Assembly (NCBI RefSeq): GCF_001442535.1
Contig: NZ_CP013141.1
Location: 2,694,624-2,758,623 of the forward strand
Direction of reading: 5' to 3'
DNA length: 64,000 bases
DNA from: Lysobacter antibioticus
GTDB lineage: Bacteria > Pseudomonadota > Gammaproteobacteria > Xanthomonadales > Xanthomonadaceae
Below are positions 50,690 through 60,310 of the stretch, in pieces. Numbering within the stretch: position 1 is the stretch's first letter; every line of letters starts with the position of its first letter. The position numbers and the translations under genes are program-made. The notes beneath the pieces are model-generated. The model was given only the letters and a program-made list of their open reading frames with translations. It did not search any database and was not told the origin of the DNA.

Positions 50690-50860
50690 AAGCCCCTCGC
50701 CCGCTTGCGGCGACCGCAGGGAGTGCACAGCTGAGAGGGGTTGGGGTGAGGGCACGCGCGCGGCTAAAGCACACGGGCCCTCATCCGGCCCTTCGGGCCC
50801 CCTTCTCCCGCTTGCGGGAGAAGGAAAGGCAACTCCCCCGCCTGCGGGAGAAGGGAACGC
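50690..50860. repeat. Cluster of CTTCTCCCGC-type palindromes
   Basis: This intergenic stretch holds several related inverted motifs: GGCCCTTCGGGCC at 50788-50800, the perfect stem CCTTCTCCCGC/GCGGGAGAAGG at 50801-50824, a further CCCCCGCCTGCGGGAGAAGG-like copy at 50834-50853, and degenerate CCCCTCGCCCGC and GAGAGGGGTTGGGGTGAGGG pieces at 50693-50755. This is a mosaic of the dispersed genome repeat also seen at 38613 and 49094. No open frame is likely. Confidence 0.7.
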
Positions 50861-50892
50861 TGCCTCGCCCCGTCTATACCTCCACTCTTTCC

Positions 50893-51650
50893 TCAACTCT
50901 TCAACTTGTACCCGGTGCGGAAGATCCACCACACCGCCGCCAGGCACAGCAGCATGAAACCGGTGGTCATGCCGACGCTCAGCACGATGTCGACATCCGA
51001 CTTGCCGTAGAAGCTCCAGCGGAAGCCGTTGACCAGGTAGACCACCGGGTTGAACAGCGACACGCTGCGCCAGAACGGCGGCAGCATGTCGATCGAGTAG
51101 AAGCTGCCGCCGAGGAAGGTCAGCGGCATCACGATCATCATCGGGATCATCTGCAGCTTCTCGAAGCCGTCGGCCCATACGCCGATGATGAAGCCGAACA
51201 AGCTGAAGGTGACCGCGGTCAACACCAGGAACACCGCCATCCACACCGGATGCACGATCTCGAAGTCGACGAAGAAGCGCGCGGTGATCAGCATCAGGAT
51301 GCCGAGCATCACCGACTTGGTCGCCGCCGCGCCGACGTAGCCGGCGATCACCTCCAGGAACGACACCGGCGCCGACAGCAGTTCGTAGATCGTGCCCGAC
51401 CATTTCGGCAGGTAGATGCCGAAGGAGGCGTTGGAGATGCTTTCGGTCAGCAAGGCCATCATGATCAGACCCGGCACGATGAAGGCGCCGTAGCTCACCC
51501 CGCCGATCTCGACCATGCGCGAGCCGATCGCCGAGCCGAACACGATGAAGTACAACGAGGTCGACAGCACCGGCGTGGCGATGGACTGCATCAGGGTGCG
51601 GAAGGTGCGGTGCATCTCGAAGAAATAGATCGCCTTGATCGCGTGCCGGT

Positions 51651-51654
<4 letters not shown>
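50893..51654 (-). CDS. ABC-2 type exporter permease
   Basis: This 253-residue protein has six helices of the ABC-2 permease family: [76 protein letters not shown], the family motif [20 protein letters not shown] and [20 protein letters not shown]. Its ATG overlaps the stop of the ATPase gene. With the ATPase it forms an exporter for a drug, lipid or polysaccharide. The subunit arrangement is the simple two-gene type in which each dimerises. Confidence 0.93.
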
Positions 51655-52652
<998 letters not shown>

Positions 52653-52782
52653 GGACACTCCGCGGAGGCGATGACGCGGACGACGGCGCGAGACTCGCGC
52701 CGGGCGCGTGCGGTCGCCCAGTGTACGGCCGTCGCGCGCCGGCGGCATGGGCCGGCGCGCGACTGCGTGCACGGTTCGAGCG

Positions 52783-53295
52783 TCAGTGCGCGGACACCAG
52801 CGCGTCCAGACGCTCGAAGCATTCGCCCCAACCCGGGATGACTTCCTGCTGCTCGGCTTCGACGCGCTCGGCGATCGAACCGAAGCGCATCTCCAGAGTC
52901 AGCAGGGTCTTGCCCGCGCCGTGTTCGGCGAAGGTCACGGTGACGCGCGATGACTGCGAGGGCTTGCTGTCGTCGTCCCAATCGTCGATGTAGACCAGGC
53001 GCTCGGGTGCGACGATTTCCTGGTACGTGCCCTTGATCGGGTACTCGGCGCCGTCGGACGCGACCATGCAGATGCGGAACATGCGGCCGACCGCGACATC
53101 CATCTGCCGCACTTGGCTGTTGAAGCCGTGCGGCCCCCACCACTTCGCGACCTGCACCGGATCGGTCCAGGCCGCGAACACCAGCTCGCGCGGGGCGTTG
53201 AGAACGCGCCGCAAGGTGATGCTGTGGTCGTCGACCCTGTGGGTGGTGCGGTCGGAGGATGCGGTATCGGCGGTGCTGGGGCCATCGAACGTCAT
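52783..53295 (-). CDS. SRPBCC (AHSA1/START-like) domain protein
   Basis: This 170-residue single-domain protein has the AHSA1 pattern [61 protein letters not shown] and [13 protein letters not shown] at the end. Such helix-grip folds bind hydrophobic ligands or assist Hsp90-like partners; here the function is open. Homologues are often paired with an ArsR regulator, but none is adjacent. Its upstream gap contains the AT-rich sequence TAGCTAATTAACCTAAACGG, probably the promoter. Confidence 0.87.
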   Translation of the reverse strand: MTFDGPSTADTASSDRTTHRVDDHSITLRRVLNAPRELVFAAWTDPVQVAKWWGPHGFNSQVRQMDVAVGRMFRICMVASDGAEYPIKGTYQEIVAPERLVYIDDWDDDSKPSQSSRVTVTFAEHGAGKTLLTLEMRFGSIAERVEAEQQEVIPGWGECFERLDALVSAH

Positions 53296-53471
53296 GGGAA
53301 TTCCTCGGGCGATAGGGGAAAGCCGCGCGCCTCGGACGGCGCCGGGCCTTGCAGGACCTTCAGATAAACCAGATAGCTAATTAACCTAAACGGAAAGTAC
53401 AGCGGCAGACCGGTGCGGTCAAGCCTCCGTTTCGATCGGTTCGCAGCCGAGTCCGGCGACGTCGCCAGGCC

Positions 53472-54008
53472 TCAGTCGGCCTGGCCGCCCACAGGCTTGC
53501 GCGGGCGCTTCGGCCCCGGCGCCGATTGCCGGCCCTGCGCGGCATCGATCTCGTCGATCCAGCCGGCGCGCGATCCGGCGAAAGCATCGGCATAGGGCAC
53601 GTAGGGTTTGATGTCGAGCACCGGGGTACCGTCGAGCAGGTCCACGCCGCGCAGGATCAATGCGCCGGGTTCGACCGCGACCAATTCCACCGCCGACAAG
53701 CCCAGCGGATTGGGCCGGTGCGGCGACCGCGTCGCCAACACGCCGCGCTTGGGCCCGCCGCGCGGCGGCTTCACCTGCGCCTTCCAGCCCTGGCTGCGAT
53801 GGAACGCGAAGATCAGCCAGATGCGTTCGAACCCGGCCAGGTCGGCATAGGCCTCCGGCGCCAGGTCGTCGACGAATTCCAGCCGCGCCTCGACCACCTC
53901 GCCGCTCTGCGTGCCCTGCACCACCGTCGATTGGTGCGGCGCATCGATGCGTTGCGCATAAGGCGAGCGCAGATAGGCGATGGGGCGGCAAGCGAAGACT
54001 TCGGACAT
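53472..54008 (-). CDS. trmO: tRNA (t6A37) N6-methyltransferase TrmO (TsaA family)
   Basis: This 178-residue protein is a TsaA/TrmO-type beta-barrel: FACRPIAYLRSPYAQR, the DLAGFERIWLIFAFHRSQGW segment, PPRGGPKRGVLATRSPHRPN with the RSPHRPNPLG signature, VDLLDGTPVLDIKPYVPYAD and a basic tail. TrmO uses S-adenosylmethionine to methylate N6 of threonylcarbamoyl-A37 in tRNA for ACY codons. The C-terminal rigid domain seen in the longer E. coli protein is shortened here. ATG 54008 is chosen from the family start. Confidence 0.87.
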   Translation of the reverse strand: MSEVFACRPIAYLRSPYAQRIDAPHQSTVVQGTQSGEVVEARLEFVDDLAPEAYADLAGFERIWLIFAFHRSQGWKAQVKPPRGGPKRGVLATRSPHRPNPLGLSAVELVAVEPGALILRGVDLLDGTPVLDIKPYVPYADAFAGSRAGWIDEIDAAQGRQSAPGPKRPRKPVGGQAD

Positions 54009-54347
54009 CGGGCGTGGCCAGGCGTTGCGGAACCTCGGCATTGTCGCCGCAGCCCTTGTCGTGCGTCGATGACCGCAGGCATGGGCGTCATCGCTGCGGC
54101 CGGGATCGCAGCCCCTGCGACGGCTGCCCGGCAGATTGCCGCACCGATGCGGTGAGGACCTGCGCATTCATCCGGCGAACGCGGCGAGCGGATGCGGCGA
54201 GCGGATGCGGCGCATGAGTTTCGTCACTGCTGCGCCGCGCGACCAGGGCGTTATGCTCGGCGCCACAGTCCCCGCGGCGCGCTGCCCAGCCCTCGCCGCC
54301 AGCGGACCCATCGACGAACGCCTTCCTGCCTGCCCCCAGAGGACGCC

Positions 54348-54722
54348 ATGAAATATCTGGTCATGATCTACAACGACGACAGCCTGATCGAAGCCCTGCC
54401 CGAGGGCGAGTTCGGCACCATGATGCGCGGCTGCCTGGCCCACGCCGACGCCTTGCACGACGCCGGCGTGCTGCTGGATTCGCAAATGCTCGCACCGCCG
54501 GCGCAGGCCACCACGCTGCGCACCCGCAACGGCCGCACCACCTTCATGGACGGCCCCTTCGCCGAAGCCAAGGAATACCTGGGCGGCTTCAACCTGATCG
54601 AAGCGGCCGACATGGACGAAGCCGTGCGCATCGCCGAATCCTTCCCGTGGAGCCGTACCGGCCGGCTGGAAGTGCGTCCGGTCGTGGACCTCGATCACGT
54701 GCGGCGCGAGTTCGCGTCCTGA
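54348..54722 (+). CDS. YCII-related domain protein
   Basis: This 124-residue protein has a YCII/DGPF-type dimeric barrel: MKYLVMIYNDDSLIEALPEG, the hallmark DGPFAEAKEYLGGFNLIEAA motif, and EAVRIAESFPWSRTGRLEVR. These domains are often encoded with sigma factors or serve as small catalytic proteins of unknown reaction. AGAGGAC precedes the ATG. No associated sigma factor lies within several kilobases, so it is an isolated copy. Confidence 0.9.
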   Translation: MKYLVMIYNDDSLIEALPEGEFGTMMRGCLAHADALHDAGVLLDSQMLAPPAQATTLRTRNGRTTFMDGPFAEAKEYLGGFNLIEAADMDEAVRIAESFPWSRTGRLEVRPVVDLDHVRREFAS

Positions 54723-54992
54723 GGGTCGGCTGAGCCGTCTTTCGTATCGCCTATGTTTCGTTGTCCCCCGCGGACACGAAACCGCAACAATGGCAGCGAT
54801 ACCGTCTCTGCCGGTCGCGTCGCCGACTCCAGCCCGCGACCACGCAACATCAATCTCACCGCGTATCCGGCTGTAAGGCGATAAAAGCAACAACAGCCTC
54901 CGTCCGCCGACGCTCGGCGATCTCAACCGCGTGTTCGAGACTTGGCCGCTTTCCCGGGCCGGGCCCGTTGGGTTCGGAACGGGGGACTCATC

Positions 54993-55346
54993 ATGCACGC
55001 TCATTCCATCGCGCTCGCCGCCGCACTGGCGCTGAGCGCCGCCTCGCCCGCCTGGGCTCACGGCGGCGGCCTCAATGCCGAGGGCTGCCATAACGATCGC
55101 AAGCACGGCGGCTATCACTGCCATCGCGGCCCTGCCGCGGGCGGCGGCAATTTGCGGCCGACGTCGCCGCGCGCACCCGGTCGGGCCTCGTCTTGGGCCG
55201 ACGACGACTCGGGGGCGGCCGATGGCAGCGGCGCCTACGCCAACTGCAGCGCCGCGCGCGCTGCCGGCGCCGCACCGGTACGACGCGGCGATCCCGGCTA
55301 CGGCCGCCATCTGGATCGCGACGGCGACGGCATCGCCTGCGAGTGA
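54993..55346 (+). CDS. Secreted protein with Excalibur calcium-binding domain
   Basis: This 117-residue protein has a signal peptide (SIALAAALALSAASPAWA), a His-rich segment with the YHCH pattern (GCHNDRKHGGYHCHR), a Ser/Ala/Asp linker and a C-terminal Excalibur motif (YANCSAARAAGAAP, then GYGRHLDRDGDGIACE). The DRDGDGIACE end is a calcium-binding EF-hand-like loop. Such proteins are extracellular; some are fused to nucleases, but no nuclease part is present here. It is a single gene. Confidence 0.87.
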   Translation: MHAHSIALAAALALSAASPAWAHGGGLNAEGCHNDRKHGGYHCHRGPAAGGGNLRPTSPRAPGRASSWADDDSGAADGSGAYANCSAARAAGAAPVRRGDPGYGRHLDRDGDGIACE

Positions 55347-55485
55347 AGCGCCCGCGAGCGCGGCAAGGATCGTGAATTGGCGGCAACGGAATCTCCCGCA
55401 TACGCGGGTTTAACGCCTTGTCGCTGGCGACGATACGGTGGCAGGCGGAGAATCGGGTCGTATCCCCACCGCATCGGAGCCCGTC

Positions 55486-56046
55486 ATGAACCTGCGCATC
55501 GCCCTCGCCGTCCTGCTCTCGGCCGCCGCGCTGATGGCCGCAGACGTCGACGCGAAGTCCCGCAACGTCACCGATCCCGACGCGCCGCGCGCCTTGCCCG
55601 AACAGGGCCCGGTCGCGGTGCGCTGGGAAGACCCGGCGAAGTTCACCGAAATCCGCTACAGCCGCAATCGTTTCGAGGCCGAACGCGGCAACTGGGTCGA
55701 GCAACTGGCGCAACACCTGCGCACCCGCGCGCAAAAGCGGCTGCCGGAAGGTCAGCGCCTGGAAGTCGACATCGCCGACATCAAACGCGCCGGCGACTTC
55801 GAGCCCTGGCACGGTCCGCAGTTCGACGACACCCGCTTCATCCGCGAGATCTATCCGCCGCGCATCGTCCTGAACTTCAAGCGCCTGGACGCCAACGGCC
55901 AGGTCGTCGCAGAAGGCGAACGCACCCTGCGCGACATGAGCTTCATGATGGGTGCGCGCAGCGTCAGCGACAGCGACCCCTTGCGTTACGAGAAGCGCCT
56001 GATCGACGACTGGCTGTCGCAGGAACTGAAGGCGCCGGGCGCCTGA
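55486..56046 (+). CDS. DUF3016 domain protein, exported
   Basis: This 186-residue protein has a signal peptide (MNLRIALAVLLSAAALMAAD) and a domain resembling DUF3016: VAVRWEDPAKFTEIRYSRNR, a GQRLEVDIADIKRAGDFEPW strand region, IYPPRIVLNFKRLDANGQVV and RYEKRLIDDWLSQEL. The family is periplasmic and uncharacterised. The ATG at 55486 is chosen because the signal peptide begins there. It is followed by a strong terminator. Confidence 0.82.
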   Translation: MNLRIALAVLLSAAALMAADVDAKSRNVTDPDAPRALPEQGPVAVRWEDPAKFTEIRYSRNRFEAERGNWVEQLAQHLRTRAQKRLPEGQRLEVDIADIKRAGDFEPWHGPQFDDTRFIREIYPPRIVLNFKRLDANGQVVAEGERTLRDMSFMMGARSVSDSDPLRYEKRLIDDWLSQELKAPGA

Positions 56047-56084
56047 GCGTTCCCGCCTCGAACGCGGCATCCCCTGAAACGACG

Positions 56085-56120
56085 ATCGCCCCGGATGCCA
56101 TGCATCCGGGGCGATTTTTT
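56085..56120 (+). terminator. Rho-independent terminator of the DUF3016 gene
   Basis: ATCGCCCCGGATG pairs perfectly with CATCCGGGGCGAT around a five-base loop, followed by five T residues. It begins 39 bases after the stop. Confidence 0.95.
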
Positions 56121-56210
56121 ATCCGGTGCCGGTGCCGCCCACTGCCGAGGGCCTCGATGGCAGTGGGCAGATGGGCATCGCCCGACTATGGCGATGCCTG
56201 GCGCAGGGGC

Positions 56211-56633
56211 TTACTGCTGGGCGGCGTGCGGTTCCGCATTCGGGTCCATGTAAAACACTTCCCAGGTGTGGCCGTCGAGGTCTTCGTAGCTTCGCTGGTA
56301 CATGAAGCCGTAATCCGTCGGCTCCTTGGGGATGACCGCGCCGGCCGCGATGGCCTTTTCGACCAGTTCGTCGACCTTCTCGCGGCTCTCGGCCGACAGG
56401 CCGAGCAGGGCCTCGACGCTCTTGGAGGTGTCGCAGATCGACTTCTTGGTGAAGGACTGGAAGAACGGCTCGACCAGCAGCATGACGAAGATGTTCTCGC
56501 CGACGATCATGCAGGTGGCGTTTTCGTCGGTGAACTTGGCGTTGAAGGTGTAGCCGAGCTGGGTATAGAAGGCGACCGCGCGGTCGAGGTTCTTGACGGC
56601 GAGGTTGACGAAGATCTTGGGCTGGTCGGACAT
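56211..56633 (-). CDS. VOC family (glyoxalase-like) protein
   Basis: This 140-residue protein has two beta-alpha-beta-beta-beta modules of the vicinal oxygen chelate fold: IFVNLAVKNLDRAVAFYTQL, FTDENATCMIVGENIFVMLL, SREKVDELVEKAIAAGAVIP and RSYEDLDGHTWEVFYMDP. The family includes metal-dependent dioxygenases, isomerases and resistance proteins; this sub-type is common and unassigned. The start at 56633 follows AAGGATTCGCC. Upstream lies an intergenic stretch with two REP copies. Confidence 0.88.
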   Translation of the reverse strand: MSDQPKIFVNLAVKNLDRAVAFYTQLGYTFNAKFTDENATCMIVGENIFVMLLVEPFFQSFTKKSICDTSKSVEALLGLSAESREKVDELVEKAIAAGAVIPKEPTDYGFMYQRSYEDLDGHTWEVFYMDPNAEPHAAQQ

Positions 56634-56841
56634 GGCGAATCCTTGGCGGGATGAAGGGAGGTTCGGCGGGCGGGTCGGATAGGGTCTGTTTCCTGCCTGC
56701 TTATGACAACGACGAACCAAGATCGGCGCAATCGACACGATCGCAAAATTATTTTTTTTGGCGCTCACCACTCCCCGCACCCGGCCCGCCGCCCCCCCCT
56801 GCCCCCTGGCCCAGCCCGCGGCGAGAGTCCCTGCCTTCTTT

Positions 56842-56865
56842 GTAGGAGCGGCGTGAGCCGCGACC
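56842..56865 (+). repeat. REP-like repeat
   Basis: GTAGGAGCGGCGTGAGCCGC plus GACC, a near-identical member of the dispersed family, differing from the 14287 copy at one base in the central loop. Confidence 0.82.
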
Positions 56866-56925
56866 AAGGAACGCGCAGAATTCGCGTCGCCGTCGTCGCG
56901 GATCGAAGCCACGAACTCTCGCGCG

Positions 56926-56949
56926 GTAGGAGCGGCGCAAGCCGCGACC
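56926..56949 (+). repeat. REP-like repeat
   Basis: GTAGGAGCGGCGCAAGCCGC plus GACC, in the same direction as the copy 84 bases to the left. Confidence 0.82.
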
Positions 56950-57032
56950 GCGCTGCATCGGTCTCGCGCCGCAACCGGCGCCAGCCCCGTGAAAGCTGTC
57001 CAGGCCGCGACCGCTCCCCTCGGGCTCAGCCC

Positions 57033-57932
57033 TTAGAACGTCTTCGCCCCGCTCACCGCCAGCAGCACCGAATACAGGGACGTCGTCGCGGTCACGAACA
57101 GCCGGTTGCGCTTGGGCCCGCCGAATACCAGGTTGGAGACTCGCTCGGGGATGCGGATCTCGCCGATCAGGCGGCCGTCGGCACGATGGCAGTGCAGCCC
57201 TTCGCCCGCGCTGATCCAGACCCGCCCGTCCTCGTCCACCCGCACGCCGTCGTAGATCGCATCTGCGCAGCGCGCGAATTCCCGGCCATTCGACAGCCGG
57301 CCGTCGGCGCCCACGTCGAACACTCGCAGCACACCGACCCCGAGCCCGCTGTCGACGATATACAGCCGCGTTTCGTCCGGAGAGAACGCCAGGCCGTTAG
57401 GCTGGGTGAAGTCGTCGGCGACACGTTCCACCGAGCCGTCCTCTGGCGCGATGCGGTAGACGTGGCAACCGTCCTGTTCGCGCTCGGCTCGCACGCCCTC
57501 GTAATTCGAATCGATGCCGTAGGACGGGTCGCTGAACCAGATCGCGCCGTTCGACTGCACGACAACGTCGTTGGGGCTGTTGAAGCGACGGTCCCCATAG
57601 CGATCCGCCAGCACGCTGACGCTGCCGTCGTGCTCGACCCGCGTCACCCGCCGTCCGCCCTGTTCGCAACGGATCATGCGCCCCTGACGATCGACCGTGC
57701 CGCCGTTGGCGTAACCGGACGGCTGCCGGAACACGCCGACCTGGCCGTTGCATTCGTCCCAGCGCAGCAGGCGTTCGTTCGGGATGTCGCTCCAGACCAG
57801 ACAGCTCAACGCCGGAAAATAGGTCGGGCCTTCCGCCCAGCGGCAACCGTCGGCCAGGCGCTCGACGTTGGCGCTCAGGCGGATGCAACGGCGGAACTCG
57901 TCGTCGTGGATCAGGTAGTCGTGGTTCGCCAT
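57033..57932 (-). CDS. SMP-30/gluconolactonase-family protein
   Basis: This 299-residue cytosolic six-bladed propeller of the SMP-30/gluconolactonase/LRE group shows GCRWAEGPTYFPALSCLVWS (with the metal Glu), RFNSPNDVVVQSNGAIWFSD, FTQPNGLAFSPDETRLYIVD and AIYDGVRVDEDGRVWISAGE. These carry the calcium-binding Glu, Asn and Asp positions of sugar lactonases. It probably opens an aldonolactone. The ATG at 57932 is used since upstream residues are unlike the family. It is followed on the same strand by no partner; an Lrp-type regulator lies upstream. Confidence 0.9.
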   Translation of the reverse strand: MANHDYLIHDDEFRRCIRLSANVERLADGCRWAEGPTYFPALSCLVWSDIPNERLLRWDECNGQVGVFRQPSGYANGGTVDRQGRMIRCEQGGRRVTRVEHDGSVSVLADRYGDRRFNSPNDVVVQSNGAIWFSDPSYGIDSNYEGVRAEREQDGCHVYRIAPEDGSVERVADDFTQPNGLAFSPDETRLYIVDSGLGVGVLRVFDVGADGRLSNGREFARCADAIYDGVRVDEDGRVWISAGEGLHCHRADGRLIGEIRIPERVSNLVFGGPKRNRLFVTATTSLYSVLLAVSGAKTF

Positions 57933-58074
57933 GTCCGATGCTGTCCGCAGGCCGCCGATCCGGCCGGCGCATTCTCGATGGACGACAGCGCCGCGCCGCG
58001 GCGAATCGGCGCGCAACAAGGCCGCCGAACGGCGCCGTGCAACGGGCAAGGTGTTCGCTGCCTCCGCCCGCCGA

Positions 58075-58533
58075 TCAGGCGATCGGCACCTGCAGCCCGG
58101 TCTTGACCGGGTCGAGCACGAAGGTGGTGCTAAAGCGCTTGATGTTGGCGTCCTCGAACCACAGCCGCCGGCTCAGGGCTTCGTAGTCGCGCACGTCGCG
58201 GGCCAGGACCACCAACACGAAGTCGTGGTCACCGGCGACGTAGTAGCACTGCTGCACCTGCGGCTCGGCGGCCATGCGGCGCTTGAAACGGTCGATCAGG
58301 TCGGTGCGGCTGCCCTGGATCAGCTCGATGCCGACGATCACCGTCAGGCCCTGCCCGACCGCGGCCGGGTCGACGATCGCGACCTCGGCGCGGATCGCGC
58401 CCTCGCTGCGCAGACGCTTGATGCGCCGTTGCACCGCAGTCGCCGACAGCCCGACCGACTCGGCGATCTCTTCGGAGGTGGTGCGGGCATCCAGTTGCAG
58501 GCGTTGCAGGATGCGTCGGTCGAATTCGTCCAT
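58075..58533 (-). CDS. Lrp/AsnC family transcriptional regulator
   Basis: This 152-residue protein has the N-terminal winged helix (FDRRILQRLQLDARTTSEEI, AESVGLSATAVQRRIKRLRS) and the RAM ligand domain (VIVGIELIQGSRTDLIDRFK, YYVAGDHDFVLVVLARDVRD). It is upstream of, and in the same direction as, the SMP-30-type gene with a 142-base gap, so it could regulate it or itself. The other Lrp in the window, at 4808, is only distantly alike. Confidence 0.93.
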   Translation of the reverse strand: MDEFDRRILQRLQLDARTTSEEIAESVGLSATAVQRRIKRLRSEGAIRAEVAIVDPAAVGQGLTVIVGIELIQGSRTDLIDRFKRRMAAEPQVQQCYYVAGDHDFVLVVLARDVRDYEALSRRLWFEDANIKRFSTTFVLDPVKTGLQVPIA

Positions 58534-58642
58534 GCGGCGGTCGGCGGGATTTCGGTGATGGACAGTCTAGTGGCAGCCCGCCCGGATGCACCGATGCCTC
58601 GCGGCCACTCAGGCGGTGTCGGGCAGGCGATGCCGCCTACAG

Positions 58643-58678
58643 CGATGCGGCCGCCCCCGGGGGGGAGCGGCCGCATCG
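58643..58678. terminator. G+C-rich hairpin between PepSY and Lrp genes
   Basis: CGATGCGGCCGC pairs perfectly with GCGGCCGCATCG around a 12-base C/G-rich loop. There is no U-run, so it is a possible transcription barrier for the PepSY gene 16 bases upstream on the minus strand, not a standard terminator. Confidence 0.45.
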
Positions 58679-58693
58679 GCGCCTCACGCAGCA

Positions 58694-59128
58694 TCAATCC
58701 TTTTCGGTACCGATGACCTTGCCGGTGTACGGATCGATCTTCACTTCGACGTCCTTGCCGGTCGGGCTGTCGGCCTCGGCGTTCCAGATGCCGTCCTCGT
58801 AGTCGACATCGTGGACGTTGGTGTAGCCGGCCGCGGCCAGCGCCGCGCGCACGTCGCGTTCGCTCATGCGCGCGACCTGCTCGTTGGGATACACCGTGCC
58901 GGTGACCGGATCGAGGCGGACCTGGACGCGGTTACCGTCGCCGCTGCGCGCATCGGCATGCCAGACGCCATCGCCGAACTTGAGATCGTTGACCTTGGTA
59001 TAACCCTGTTCGGCCAGACGCGTTCGGATCTGGTGCTCGGTCAGGGCTACGCTGCCTTGCGGCGATTGCGCCACGGCGACGACGGGGATGCAGGCCGCCA
59101 AGGCGAGCGCGAGCATGAGCGGCTTCAT
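58694..59128 (-). CDS. Periplasmic protein with two PepSY-like repeats
   Basis: This 144-residue protein has a signal peptide (LMLALALAACIPVVAVA). Two similar halves follow: TEHQIRTRLAEQGYTKVNDL with a KFGDGVWHADAR and DPVTGTVYP segment, and SERDVRAALAAAGYTNVHDV with YEDGIWNAEAD and DPYTGKVIG. This is the PepSY pattern of protease inhibitors or sensor partners, here exported. The internal duplication is clear. No two-component genes are adjacent. Function unknown. Confidence 0.87.
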   Translation of the reverse strand: MKPLMLALALAACIPVVAVAQSPQGSVALTEHQIRTRLAEQGYTKVNDLKFGDGVWHADARSGDGNRVQVRLDPVTGTVYPNEQVARMSERDVRAALAAAGYTNVHDVDYEDGIWNAEADSPTGKDVEVKIDPYTGKVIGTEKD

Positions 59129-59355
59129 GGCGTACTCCTGTGCGTGGGGGAGTCTCGATTTTCGACAGAGCACGCAAACGGGGCATGAACATCCCCGCAT
59201 TCATGCGGGCATCGCCGATGCAAGGAAGAAAGACGCTTAATCGACGGTATGGGCGGGGACAAGATTTCAATCGGCGCTCACCGATTCGTCACTCGGATCT
59301 AACGATGCCGTCAGGCCGACGAAACGATTGCGTCCCTCGAAGTCGAAGGCCGCAT

Positions 59356-60093
59356 TTAGCCTTCCGGACGCTGCGCCGCCACCAACAACAGCATCGGCCG
59401 CTCGCGCTCCTCTTCGAGCGCCGGCGTCTGTGCGACCTGGGCGTCGCTCGGCCCCCACTCCTCGACGTGGGCGATGCGGAAGCCGGCCGCGATCAGGCCG
59501 TTGAGATAGGTGCCGAGGGTGCGATGCACCTTGCGCACGCCCGGCGCGAACCAATGCGTCACCCGCGGCCCCTCGGTCTGGTAACCGTTGACCGGCCAGG
59601 TCTTGCGGCCGTCGTCATCGCTCGACCAAGCCGGATGCGCGGGCGCGGTGTAGATCGGATGCTCGACGGAAAACAACAAGCGCCCGCCCGGCACCAGCGC
59701 GCGATGGACCCTCGCCAGCAAGCCCGGCAGATCGTCGAGGTAATGCAGAGTCAGGGAGCTGTAGACCAGATCGAACGCGGCCTCGCCCGGATCGAAGTGA
59801 TCCAGATCGGCGCGAATGTAGGCGATGCCGGTATCCTGGGTCGTGGCCCGCGCGCGTTCCAGCATCTTCTCGGACACGTCGACGCCGACCACGTGCGCCG
59901 CGCCCTGCAAGCGCGCGTAGCGACAGAACCAACCATAGCCACAGCCCAGATCGATCACCCGCCGCCCGCGCAGTTCCGGCAACTGCGCCTGCAGCGACGG
60001 CCATTCCGGTGCGCCGACCAATCCTTCGATCGAACGCCGAAGTTGCGAATAGCCTTCGAAGAAGGCCGGATCGTCGTAGATATTCTGGGCCAT
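59356..60093 (-). CDS. SAM-dependent class I methyltransferase
   Basis: This 245-residue protein has the Rossmann methyltransferase motifs: I RRVIDLGCGYGWFCRYAR, post-I GVDVSEKMLERAR, II-like FDLVYSSLTLHYLDDLPGLL and III VPGGRLLFSVEHPIY. The C-terminal EWGPSDAQVAQTPALEEERE tail, rich in Glu, is also found in a large group of unassigned methyltransferases. It probably methylates a small molecule. ATG 60093 is chosen because the upstream frame runs through a REP-containing gap. Confidence 0.9.
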   Translation of the reverse strand: MAQNIYDDPAFFEGYSQLRRSIEGLVGAPEWPSLQAQLPELRGRRVIDLGCGYGWFCRYARLQGAAHVVGVDVSEKMLERARATTQDTGIAYIRADLDHFDPGEAAFDLVYSSLTLHYLDDLPGLLARVHRALVPGGRLLFSVEHPIYTAPAHPAWSSDDDGRKTWPVNGYQTEGPRVTHWFAPGVRKVHRTLGTYLNGLIAAGFRIAHVEEWGPSDAQVAQTPALEEERERPMLLLVAAQRPEG

Positions 60094-60158
60094 GGTCGTT
60101 CGCTCCGATGCGGCCGCAGTATGCCGCAGCGCCTGTCTAGAACGCGTCGCCGTTAGGG

Positions 60159-60182
60159 GTAGGAGCGGCGCAAGCCGCGACC
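60159..60182 (+). repeat. REP-like repeat
   Basis: GTAGGAGCGGCGCAAGCCGC plus GACC, a member of the dispersed family, located between two genes on the minus strand. Confidence 0.82.
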
Positions 60183-60310
60183 ACGCCCCCCAGCGACGAC
60201 GCGGTCGCGACGGGTGATCAAAGGAAACCCTATTGGAACGCGGCTCCTGCTGGAGAAGGATCCGCGCGCTTCTCAACGAACCGATGCGCCGAACGGCCGC
60301 CCACCCCGAT

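Larger units (their letters stand above)
56634..57032. other. Intergenic region with two REP copies
   Basis: No gene is credible in these 399 bases. An AT-rich run (AAAATTATTTTTTTTGG near 56744-56760) contrasts with the surrounding G+C and likely marks the VOC gene promoter on the minus strand. Two REP copies lie at 56842-56865 and 56926-56949 in the same direction. The remainder is G+C-rich filler. Confidence 0.5.
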
